Source: Caldivirga sp. (lineage in GTDB: Archaea > Thermoproteota > Thermoprotei > Thermoproteales > Thermocladiaceae). From it: a stretch of DNA of 5,944 nt. Positions 1 through 5,714 of this stretch are shown here, in pieces. Where the stretch lies: NCBI GenBank assembly GCA_028275645.1, contig JAPWUH010000075.1, positions 1-5,944 of the forward strand, in the 5' to 3' direction. Both the position numbers and the translations under genes were made by a program. The number at the start of each line of letters is the position of its first letter. The first letter of the stretch is position 1. The notes under the pieces were generated by a model. That model did no database searches. It worked only from the letters and a program-made list of their open reading frames with translations, and was not told where the DNA came from.

Positions 1-987
1 GCCATGGCGGTTTACATTGGTTTAACATTGGCACCATTCCTAGGTGGCATCATCACCCAATTCCTGGGTTGGAGGTACATACTGCTGATTAGCACCATGC
101 TCTCGTTGATTGATTTAGCCGTGTCCTACGCATCCATGAGGAGCATTGAGGTTGCTAAGCGTGATGAATCCCTGGATACCATTGGCGCCTTCACGTTCTC
201 CCTAGCCTTAATCTCAATAGTAATGTACCTCATATTGTCCTCATTAAATGGATGGTTAAATTACGCCTACCTACTCATGGTAGGTGTAGTCTCGTTAATA
301 GTCTTTATACTGCTGGAGGGTAGGGTTAAGTACCCGATGCTTGACTTAAAGTTATTCACCGGTAACGTCTCCTTCATGGCCGGTAACGTGACTGCTCTGT
401 TAAACTACATAAGTACCTACTTTGTACCATTCACCTTCTCACTTTACCTGCAAGTGATCCTGGGTTATAACCCCTTCGAGGCCGGTTTAATATTGGTATT
501 GGAACCGATTTTCATGGTTATCCTATCGCCGGTGAGCGGTAGGTTATCTGATGTGTATGGTTCAAGGGAAATAGCGGCACTGGGTATGGGCCTAATTGGC
601 TTATCCTTCATACTACTCCTCACACTCAACATAAGAAGCGTAGCTAACATATTAATTGCCCTATCCATACTGGGTATAGGCTTCGGCTTATTCTCGGCAC
701 CAAACACGAATTCGGTGATGAGCTCGGTGAGCAGGGATAAGTATGGTGTTGCGTCAGGTGTTTTAGGAACCATGAGGTTCACTGGGCAGTTACTTAGCGT
801 CGCTATAGCGGGCTCCATATTAACTAAGTACCTAGGTAAGTACGCGGTGCTATACCTATTCACAGGGATTCCGATGGTTAAGGTGACTGTTTACCAGGCG
901 TTCATTGATGGACTCAGGGTAACGTTAATGGTTGCCGCAGCCCTAAGCTTCCTGGGAGTATATACGTCACTACTACGTGAGAGGTAA
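1..987 (+). CDS. MFS multidrug exporter, DHA2/EmrB-QacA type (5'-truncated by window edge)
   Basis: Membrane transporter of the major facilitator superfamily, probably a proton-driven drug or metabolite exporter in the cytoplasmic membrane. The reading frame is open from base 1, so the ATG at 4 is internal; roughly 130-150 N-terminal residues (about four helices) lie outside the window. The visible 328 residues begin inside the antiporter 'motif C' helix (GLTLAPFLGGIITQFLGWRY), followed by about nine further hydrophobic helices, which suits a 14-helix DHA2 protein. Other family marks are LDLKLF after the central helices, a motif A-like loop SGRLSDVYGSR near residues 178-188, and SAPNTNSVMSSV...GVASG...MRFTGQ near 231-262. 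Stop TAA at 985-987, followed at once by TGA. Substrate cannot be predicted. The family assignment is secure; the export role is inferred from the family. Confidence 0.9.
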   Translation, partial: AMAVYIGLTLAPFLGGIITQFLGWRYILLISTMLSLIDLAVSYASMRSIEVAKRDESLDTIGAFTFSLALISIVMYLILSSLNGWLNYAYLLMVGVVSLIVFILLEGRVKYPMLDLKLFTGNVSFMAGNVTALLNYISTYFVPFTFSLYLQVILGYNPFEAGLILVLEPIFMVILSPVSGRLSDVYGSREIAALGMGLIGLSFILLLTLNIRSVANILIALSILGIGFGLFSAPNTNSVMSSVSRDKYGVASGVLGTMRFTGQLLSVAIAGSILTKYLGKYAVLYLFTGIPMVKVTVYQAFIDGLRVTLMVAAALSFLGVYTSLLRER

Positions 988-1167
988 TGATCCTATGGTC
1001 GGCATATGATTTAAAATATGCTGACTTTGCAAAATGGACTCAATATACATTATGATGAAAGTAACTATATATGAATATCATAATCATCTTATTTTCAACT
1101 TAATTAACGGCTGTTGAATTTATCTATGAGTATAATTGATGATGATAAAGAAGTAGGGTAATTAACC
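988..1167. other. AT-rich spacer between MFS gene and PEPCK relic
   Basis: No convincing gene. It holds a perfect 6-bp inverted repeat (GCATAT at 1002-1007, ATATGC at 1016-1021) around TTTAAA, which could be a TATA-centred regulatory site, plus a 27-codon open frame at 1034-1117 with no recognisable protein character. The base composition is clearly more AT-rich than in the flanking genes. It presumably contained the promoter of the now broken PEPCK gene; only weak TATA-like stretches are visible near 1117-1126 and 1144-1150. Confidence 0.5.
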
Positions 1168-2047
1168 ATGGTAAAAGCGGGTGATAAACTAATGAATCAT
1201 GAGATAGACGATGTTGACCATATGCTCCACAGTAGTATGAGCTATGAAATGTATCAAAGGTTAATGAGAATAAGAAACCACGATCTCCGTAAATTCATAA
1301 CCTGGATTATAGATCTCTGTAAGCCTTCCTCCATATTTATATCCACAGGTAGTCCTGAGGATCTAGAGTACATTAGGAGGAGAGCTATAGAAACAGGTGA
1401 GGAAATACCGGTGGTTGGTGGTTTAATATTTGGCGTAGGGATCCAGATACTTGAGTGCCTGTCTTTGGATCTTTTAATTGGGACCATGGCGTAGTGACCA
1501 TAGCGGCATCCGTAAAGTCGGAGAGGACAGCTGCAGTAATAGGTAAGATTGGGGAAAGGGAGTTTAACCCAATAGCTAACCTAGACTTCCTTTTCAGTTG
1601 ACCTAGGCACTATTACCTAAAGTTTGGCAAAAACTTGAAGAATCCGCCGAGGATATTTGGTGTTAATTACTTCCTTAGAGATGAGCAGTGCAGATTTTTA
1701 AATAGTAAGGAGGATAAGAGGGTTTGGCTCCAATGGATGGAGGGGGAGGATACATAATGAGGTTAGTGCCGAAAACGCTGATAAGTTATGTGCCGAGGTA
1801 CGAGGACTTGAGGAGGCTATTCCATAATGTTCTCAGTAGGGATTATGGGCTTGAGAATTACAATAGGCGATTCGCGATAAGGGTTGGGAGACTCCCTAAT
1901 AAAATAGGGAGGGTATGGAAGATATGCTCAGAGGTGTCAACAACGCCGAGAAGATTATTTGAGGTACTTGAGGAGCAGAGACAAAGGCTAATTGAGGCAG
2001 GGAAACTATATGGTGATCCAATACCACCATTAAAATTCGAGTACTAG
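1168..2047 (+). pseudogene. pckG: Remnant of GTP-dependent phosphoenolpyruvate carboxykinase
   Basis: Decayed gene for the cytosolic enzyme that interconverts oxaloacetate and PEP with GTP/GDP. Three collinear pieces match the family. Piece 1 (1168-about 1410) gives the N-terminus (LCKPSSIFISTGSPEDLEYI, RRRAIETGEE). The frame then runs straight into GGLIFG, which belongs some 300 or more residues later in the family, so the central part with the P-loop (FPSACGKTN type) and metal-binding residues is deleted. Piece 2 (about 1434-1754) lies in another frame and reads [38 protein letters not shown] and RVWLQWM, with in-frame TGA codons at 1452-1454 and 1599-1601. Piece 3 (about 1757-2047) is in the third frame: YVPRYEDLRRLF, SEVSTTPRRLFEVLEEQRQR, ending LKFEY and TAG. 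About 880 bases remain of an expected 1.8 kb. It cannot make an active enzyme. Short open frames at 1168-1494 and 1724-2047 are fragments, not genes. Confidence 0.9.
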
Positions 2048-2098
2048 GTACCAATGCGTAATCAATATGATCCTAACTAGGCATCACCGGTATGTATA

Positions 2099-2109
2099 TA
2101 CTTATAAAG
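2099..2109 (+). promoter_or_regulatory. TATA box of the metallo-hydrolase gene
   Basis: CTTATAAAG at 2101-2109 is an excellent archaeal TATA element. Its centre is about 27 bases before the GTG at 2132, the spacing expected when transcription begins at the start codon (leaderless mRNA). This supports a start at 2132, upstream of the frameshift, rather than the downstream GTG at 2193. Confidence 0.7.
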
Positions 2110-2131
2110 TATTAATAGGCACCTAGATGCT

Positions 2132-2822
2132 GTGGTTAAGTGGGTGAGGTTAGTAATCATCAATGATAATGAACCCAACCCATCACTGTTAAGTGATTGG
2201 GGGGCGGAGTGTTTACGTAGAGACTGAGAGGTGGTCAATACTCTATGATGCGGATACAGAGCCTAGGGTTATTGAGAATAATACAGCATCTTTGGGTATT
2301 GACTTGAGTAAAGTCGACGTAGCCTTCCTCAGCCACTACCATGCAGACCATTACGGTGGCTTTAAGTATGTGGGCGAGGTTGGGAGAGGGTTAATGGTTT
2401 ATGTTCCTGGGGATGATGAGGTGTTGAGGGTCTGGGGTCTAACACCCTTTACAACGGTGAAGCCCACAGAAATACTAAGGGATGCAGGCACAATAGGCGT
2501 TATGAAAGGTATGGATGTTAATGAACATGCCCTTGCCATTAGGCTTAATAACCATGGTATGGTTTTGATTGTTGGATGCTCACATCCCGGTATTAATAAC
2601 ATTGCGAGGAGAATTCATGAGCTGTACGGTGAGGTTTACCTAATCATTGGTGGTTTTCATAATCCATCAAAGCATCAACTCGATATCACCGCAAACTACT
2701 CAAGGTATGTTTGCCCAGCTCATTGTTCAGGAAGGGAAGCTAGGCAATATGTAGCATCAAGATACCACGATAAGTATTGTGAAGTTAAGACAGGAACTAG
2801 ACTGAACCTGCCGCTCACTTGA
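2132..2822 (+). CDS. Metallo-beta-lactamase-fold hydrolase (COG1237-like), frame broken near the N-terminus
   Basis: Probable metal-dependent hydrolase of the MBL fold, closest by motif to COG1237, a group often labelled as a dihydropterin-aminobenzene phosphate synthase; the real substrate is unknown. Metal-binding marks are SHYHADHYGG (HxHxDH), GCSHPGI, GGFH and a late CPAHCSG. The open frame from GTG 2193 (209 codons) contains all of these but lacks the usual first strand. Just upstream, in another frame from GTG 2132, the sequence reads VKWVRLVIINDNEP and then SLLSDWG, which is exactly what the family carries ahead of RSVYVETE. The two frames meet in six G at 2199-2204; removing one G restores a continuous 229-residue protein. 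Either the gene has a +1 frameshift (mutation, recoding or slippage) or the sequence has a homopolymer error. A strong TATA box supports start 2132. It stands alone, between the PEPCK relic and the tRNA. Confidence 0.8.
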
Positions 2823-2949
2823 TTTACTTAATATTTAATTAATGGAAATCTTAGGAGATCCTCCATAGTATAAAAGTCAGCTTAATGATTCAACATAATC
2901 CTCACCATAAACTCACTACGTAGGTAACAATTTGGAGCACAAAAGTACA
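2823..2949. other. Non-coding spacer between convergent hydrolase gene and tRNA-Leu
   Basis: Receives the 3' ends of the hydrolase gene (+) and the tRNA (-). T-rich stretches just after the hydrolase stop may end transcription. GGAG-ATC-CTCC at about 2854-2864 is a 4-bp stem with a loop too short to weigh much. A TATA-like TATAAAAG at 2869-2876 on the plus strand has no gene behind it. Confidence 0.4.
2941..2944 (-). terminator. Oligo-T stop for tRNA-Leu transcript
   Basis: On the minus strand the encoded CCA of the tRNA is followed after five bases by TTTT. Short T runs are the usual archaeal termination signal, so this probably ends the tRNA transcript. Confidence 0.45.
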
Positions 2950-3037
2950 TGGTGCGGGGGGTGGGATTTGAACCCACGCAGGCCTACGCCAACGGATCTT
3001 AAGTCCGCCCCCTTTGACCAGGCTCGGGCACCCCCGC
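2950..3037 (-). tRNA. tRNA-Leu (anticodon UAA), CCA encoded
   Basis: Class II tRNA read from 3037 down to 2950. Acceptor arm GCGGGGG pairs with CCCCCGC (2954-2960), discriminator A at 2953, and CCA is encoded at 2952-2950. The anticodon arm is GCGGA-CTTAAGA-TCCGT (one G-U closing pair) with anticodon UAA at 3001-2999, reading UUA leucine codons. The long variable arm contains the GGC-GTAG-GCC hairpin that marks leucine/serine tRNAs, and the T arm is GTGGG-TTCAAAT-CCCAC. The D arm carries GCCTGGTCAAAGGGG. The body is 85 nt and needs no intron to fold, which is worth noting in a lineage where many tRNA genes have introns. A leucine identity fits the A73 discriminator. Confidence 0.97.
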
Positions 3038-3060
3038 CTAACTATTCCACTGTATGATTA

Positions 3061-3070
3061 ACTTTTAAGC
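3061..3070 (-). promoter_or_regulatory. TATA box of tRNA-Leu
   Basis: On the minus strand the sequence is GCTTAAAAGT, centred about 28 bases before the tRNA 5' end, preceded by a purine-rich AGAGAAAC that fits a BRE (TFB site). Position and sequence match a strong archaeal promoter that starts at or just before the mature tRNA. Confidence 0.75.
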
Positions 3071-3123
3071 GTTTCTCTAAGTTTAAACATTATTGCTAAT
3101 CAATGGGATTGCGTTACCCCTCT

Positions 3124-3652
3124 CTATTTGGACATAACGAGCATCACTAACCCAATTAGCTTAGTTAAGTCCCCTATTATTGATATGTAGGGGTTCTTAA
3201 CCAGTATTATAGGTAATCCAACCGTGAACACCACGGCCCCCCAGAAGAACACGTGTGTTGCGGCTTTAATCAACTTACCTTCAATGCCTAGGAGCGTTAG
3301 GTATAGGGATACGCCTGCTATTGGTTCTAGGAAGTAACCCAGCACTATTAGCTCCGCCCCAAGGAATGAATGAATAGTGAGGAGTACTAGGCCGATTAGG
3401 GTTATTGCTAATGCTGCTGGTGTTGCATAAAACCATCAGCACCCTTACCCTTAATCTGGCTGAGGCATAAAATACGTAGGCCACTATGCCCATTAACCAT
3501 AGAACCCACATTATGGCCAACGCCCATTGCACAAATATTATCTACAGACCCATTAACGCTACGCCGAAGAGGACGATCAGAATTAGTACGGCTGCAGCCA
3601 CACTAACCACGTTACCCAGCCTAACGTAACCCCACATATCAACGCTACTCAT
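3124..3652 (-). pseudogene. Small multi-pass membrane protein, broken by a TAG and a frameshift
   Basis: Family not recognised. Read on the minus strand from ATG 3652 (or ATG 3658), the frame gives MSSVDMWGYVRLGN and a first helix ending ALMGL, then TAG at 3544-3542. The same frame continues directly with IIFVQWALAIMWVLWLMG and AYVFYASARLRVRVL (helix 2). Near 3436 the hydrophobic reading moves to the next frame: WFYATPAALAITLIGLV, HSFLGAELIVLGYFLEP, a fifth helix with THVFFWGAVVFTVGLP, and a last helix ending VMLVMSK with TAG at 3126-3124. Removing one base near 3436 and reading through the TAG gives about 175 residues with five or six helices. The 73- and 83-codon open frames in this stretch are parts of it. 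Alternatively the first 36 residues (3652-3542) could be a separate one-helix protein. It lies divergent from the metE-like gene and upstream of tRNA-Leu. Decay is favoured, but sequence errors are possible. Confidence 0.6.
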
Positions 3653-3664
3653 GAACATGCACAG

Positions 3665-3682
3665 AATTTATAACCTTAAATT
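3665..3682 (-). promoter_or_regulatory. TATA region of the membrane protein gene
   Basis: On the minus strand AATTTAAGGTTATAAATT holds two overlapping TATA-like motifs. The upstream one (TTTAAG, centre about 3677) lies 25-26 bases before ATG 3652, the normal leaderless spacing; the second is closer. It supports a start at 3652 for the disrupted gene, and suggests the promoter itself is intact. Confidence 0.5.
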
Positions 3683-3756
3683 AGTATCGCCCTCGCTTAC
3701 CTAGCCCCTTGGTTCACGTTTCGGTAAGTGTTATTAGGTGGCGGCTTGTTGAACCC

Positions 3757-3813
3757 AGTAGTGATGATGGGTATCAAACCTGATGATTGATGACCTCACG
3801 ACGAGCTGACGTG
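3757..3813 (+). ncRNA. C/D box guide sRNA (2'-O-methylation guide)
   Basis: All four boxes of an archaeal C/D box sRNA occur with canonical spacing. C box GTGATGA at 3761-3767; 12-nt guide TGGGTATCAAAC at 3768-3779; D' box CTGA at 3780-3783; 4-nt spacer; C' box TGATGA at 3788-3793; 12-nt guide CCTCACGACGAG at 3794-3805; D box CTGA at 3806-3809. In such RNAs L7Ae, Nop5 and fibrillarin assemble on the box pairs, and the target base opposite the fifth guide base upstream of D or D' is methylated: a G within GUUUGAUACCCA for the D' guide and a U within CUCGUCGUGAGG for the D guide. It sits in the gap between the divergent membrane gene and the metE-like gene; no protein overlaps it. The flanking terminal stem is weak and the ends are estimates. 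Its own promoter is unclear (a weak TTATTAGG at 3731-3738). Confidence 0.82.
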
Positions 3814-3845
3814 AAGGTTAAGGTTGCGTAGATTCTATTGAAATG

Positions 3846-3854
3846 CTTTTAAAT
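3846..3854 (+). promoter_or_regulatory. TATA box of the metE-like gene
   Basis: CTTTTAAAT centred about 26 bases before ATG 3876. It lies inside the longer open frame that begins at ATG 3843, so the 3843 codon would be upstream of the transcription start. This decides the start at 3876 and implies a leaderless mRNA. Confidence 0.7.
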
Positions 3855-3875
3855 AACCCCCATTACGCATTATTA

Positions 3876-5021
3876 ATGGTTGAGGAGACCTTCGTAACCT
3901 CCGTGGTTGGTAGTTTCCCAAGGCCCAGGTGGCTTATTGAGGCCTTTGAGGCGTTTAGTAAGGGTAAGATGGATAAGGATGAGTACGAGGAGTACGTTAA
4001 CGATGCAGTGAAGTTGACCGTTAAGGAGGAGGAGTTGGCCGGCATAGACGTGTTGACCGATGGAGAGCAGAGGAGGACGAGCTTCGTTGCCTTCGTCGGC
4101 CAGAAGATACCGGGCTTCAAGGTAATGCACATATCAGAGATAAACCCACAGGGCATTGAAATAATGAAGCGCTACAAGGCCCAGTTAACCTACTATAGGC
4201 CCGTTGCGGTGGGGCCTATTGAGGATAAGCCGTTCACCGTGGATGAGGCTTCATTCACCCTGAGTATAACCAACAGGAGGGTTAAGGTAACCATACCAAG
4301 CCCCTACCTGATAATGTGGGAGGCTTGGCACGTCAGGTACTCTAAGGATTACTACAAGGAGCCTGAGGAGTTGGCTGAACAGTACCTTAAACTGGTTAGG
4401 AATGAGATAGTTAGGTTGAGGGACCTAGGCGTCCACTTCGTCCAACTGGATGAGCCAATGCTCGGCGACTTGATTGAGGCTACGGAGAATGAACCAGATA
4501 GGTACAGGAAGGTCCTCCAGGAGCTTAATGGGCAGAGGTATAGGGGTTTTAAGAATGAGCTCAGTTTGGCTAAGGATTTAATAAACGAAGCCATTAAGGG
4601 TATTGATGGCATTAGGATAGGGATGCACATGGATAGGTGGCCTAACCCCGATTCCCCATTCTACGGTGTAGGCTATGAGAGGCTGGCCCCAGATGTAGTG
4701 GACATTAAGGTTAAGCAGTACGTGCTGGAGTATGCAAGCCCAGGTAGTGGTGACCCGGCAAAGTTCGCCCAGCTGCTACCCCAGGATAAGGAGATTGGGC
4801 TGGGTGTAATTGAGGTTAGGGGGAGTAGGGTTGAGGAGCCCAGTGAGGTTGTGGCTAGGGCTGAGAGGCTTGTTAAGGTCCTTGACCCATCTAGGATATG
4901 GCTAAACCCAGACTGCGGATTCGGAGTTGGCATGTTTAGGAAGTACAGCAGGAGGATAGCCTTCGCCAAGCTACGCTCCATGGTTGAGGCAGCCAAGCAA
5001 TTGAGAAGGAAGTACTCTTAA
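3876..5021 (+). CDS. MetE-like (cobalamin-independent methionine synthase family) methyltransferase
   Basis: Soluble zinc-dependent methyltransferase of the MetE C-terminal/COG0620 family, in archaea taken to make methionine by methylating homocysteine; the archaeal core enzymes lack the N-terminal half of bacterial MetE. Length is 381 residues from ATG 3876, chosen because the TATA box lies exactly where an earlier start (3843) would be and because VTSVVGSFPRP, the family's usual opening, follows at once. Landmarks: GSFPRP (12-17), LTDGEQRR (60-67), VQLDEPML (189-196), HMD (251-253), LEYASPG (284-290), GLGVIEVR (308-315), NPDCGFG (344-350). By alignment to E. coli MetE, zinc ligands His641, Glu665 and Cys726 correspond to H251, E285 and C347, while Cys643 is replaced by D253. 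This suggests an altered zinc site and possibly another methyl acceptor or donor, so I give no gene symbol. Stop TAA; the KH gene follows 76 bases later with its own promoter. Confidence 0.88.
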   Translation: MVEETFVTSVVGSFPRPRWLIEAFEAFSKGKMDKDEYEEYVNDAVKLTVKEEELAGIDVLTDGEQRRTSFVAFVGQKIPGFKVMHISEINPQGIEIMKRYKAQLTYYRPVAVGPIEDKPFTVDEASFTLSITNRRVKVTIPSPYLIMWEAWHVRYSKDYYKEPEELAEQYLKLVRNEIVRLRDLGVHFVQLDEPMLGDLIEATENEPDRYRKVLQELNGQRYRGFKNELSLAKDLINEAIKGIDGIRIGMHMDRWPNPDSPFYGVGYERLAPDVVDIKVKQYVLEYASPGSGDPAKFAQLLPQDKEIGLGVIEVRGSRVEEPSEVVARAERLVKVLDPSRIWLNPDCGFGVGMFRKYSRRIAFAKLRSMVEAAKQLRRKYS

Positions 5022-5059
5022 ATAATTTAAAACCGGTGACTTTGGTTTAAAGGTTAAGG

Positions 5060-5068
5060 TTTATTTAG
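5060..5068 (+). promoter_or_regulatory. Probable TATA box of the KH-domain gene
   Basis: TTTATTTAG centred about 34 bases before ATG 5098 would place the transcript start near 5090, leaving a very short leader containing GAGGGAG. An alternative is GGTTTAAAGG at 5044-5053. Which one is used cannot be told from sequence. Confidence 0.4.
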
Positions 5069-5097
5069 AGCAGCTTAACAAACCCACTGAGGGAGCC

Positions 5098-5661
5098 ATG
5101 TCGTACTACTTCGGTGGACCCTTAGAGATTCCCCTAAATAGGGCTAGAATTCTAATTAATAATGACGTTAAGGATGCCATTGAGGGTAGGTTGAAGGTTA
5201 AGGTTGAGGTAAGGGATGATTCAGTGGTGCTAACCCCAACTAATGAGTCCAAACCTGACTCAGTCATAAAGGCCAGGCAGATAATACAGGCAATATCACT
5301 GGGATTCTCCAGGGAGGATGCCTTGGAGTTGCTTAGTGATGACAAGTACCTTGAAACCATTGACCTAGGGGACTATGTGGGTAAGGATAAGGAGAACCAC
5401 ATGAGTAGGATTAAGGCACTCATAATCGGCGAGAATGGTAGGGTTAAGAGGAACCTGGAGGAGTTAACGGAAACTAAGATAGCCGTTAAGGATAGGGTTG
5501 TGGGTATAATCGGCGAGTACGAAAACGCCAGGGCGGCCAGGGAGGCCGTGGTGATGCTGATTAACGGTAAGCAGCCCTCAACCATCTATAGGTGGCTTCA
5601 GAGGTGGAGGAGGGAATTGAACCTAAGGCGGGTTGAGGGGGGATTTACCGGGTACACTTAG
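5098..5661 (+). CDS. KH-domain RNA-binding protein, Pno1/Dim2 (KRR1-like) family
   Basis: Archaeal relative of eukaryotic Pno1/Dim2, a small-subunit ribosome assembly factor. The family has two KH domains; a Pyrococcus homologue has been reported to bind the 16S rRNA 3' end and aIF2-alpha. Here 187 residues, the normal family length. KH1 is divergent (about residues 10-65: RARILI...KVKVEVRDDSVVLTP) and lacks a clear GxxG loop, followed by a helical linker (AISLGFSREDALELL, 65-79). KH2 (about 101-155) carries the diagnostic RIKALIIGENGRVKRNLEEL with GxxG loop GENG at 111-114. The tail KQPSTIYRWLQRWRREL and a run of arginines is also typical. In many archaea the gene lies beside rio1 and aIF1A; that context is absent here, the neighbours being the metE-like gene and gapN. 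Start ATG 5098 fits the family opening. Role is by homology. Confidence 0.93.
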   Translation: MSYYFGGPLEIPLNRARILINNDVKDAIEGRLKVKVEVRDDSVVLTPTNESKPDSVIKARQIIQAISLGFSREDALELLSDDKYLETIDLGDYVGKDKENHMSRIKALIIGENGRVKRNLEELTETKIAVKDRVVGIIGEYENARAAREAVVMLINGKQPSTIYRWLQRWRRELNLRRVEGGFTGYT

Positions 5662-5685
5662 TTTAACCGAGAAACCCCTGAATCA

Positions 5686-5693
5686 TTTAAAAG
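5686..5693 (+). promoter_or_regulatory. TATA box of gapN
   Basis: TTTAAAAG centred about 26 bases before ATG 5715, the standard position for a leaderless archaeal gene. It lies just after the KH gene stop (5659-5661), so gapN is probably transcribed independently of the KH gene. Confidence 0.7.
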
Positions 5694-5714
5694 CCTTATC
5701 CAAGGCTAATAAGT

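Noticed and set aside
465..863. 132-codon minus-strand open frame within the MFS gene
   Set aside because: Lies fully opposite conserved MFS helices and motifs, with no promoter or independent support.
1034..1117. 27-codon open frame with ATG about 21 bases after a TTTAAA motif
   Set aside because: AT-rich, no recognisable protein features, in a decayed region; not enough to call a gene.
1051..1150. C-box-like ATGATGA (1051-1057) and TGATGATGA near 1138-1146
   Set aside because: No CTGA boxes at guide spacing follow either site, so they are not C/D box sRNAs.
2854..2864. GGAG-ATC-CTCC hairpin as a terminator
   Set aside because: Four-base stem with three-base loop is too weak, and archaea mostly end transcripts at T runs.
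2866..2950. Possible plus-strand RNA antisense to tRNA-Leu from TATAAAAG at 2869-2876
   Set aside because: Only a TATA-like motif; no boxes, stable fold or terminator to support a transcript.
3542..3544. TAG as a pyrrolysine codon in the membrane protein
   Set aside because: Pyrrolysine decoding is not expected in this crenarchaeal lineage, and the same gene has a second lesion, so decay or error is simpler.
3863..4156. Minus-strand open frames opposite the metE-like gene (also at 3873-4130, 4352-4630, 4673-4996)
   Set aside because: Antisense shadows of a well-supported coding frame; serine/leucine-rich translations without family features.
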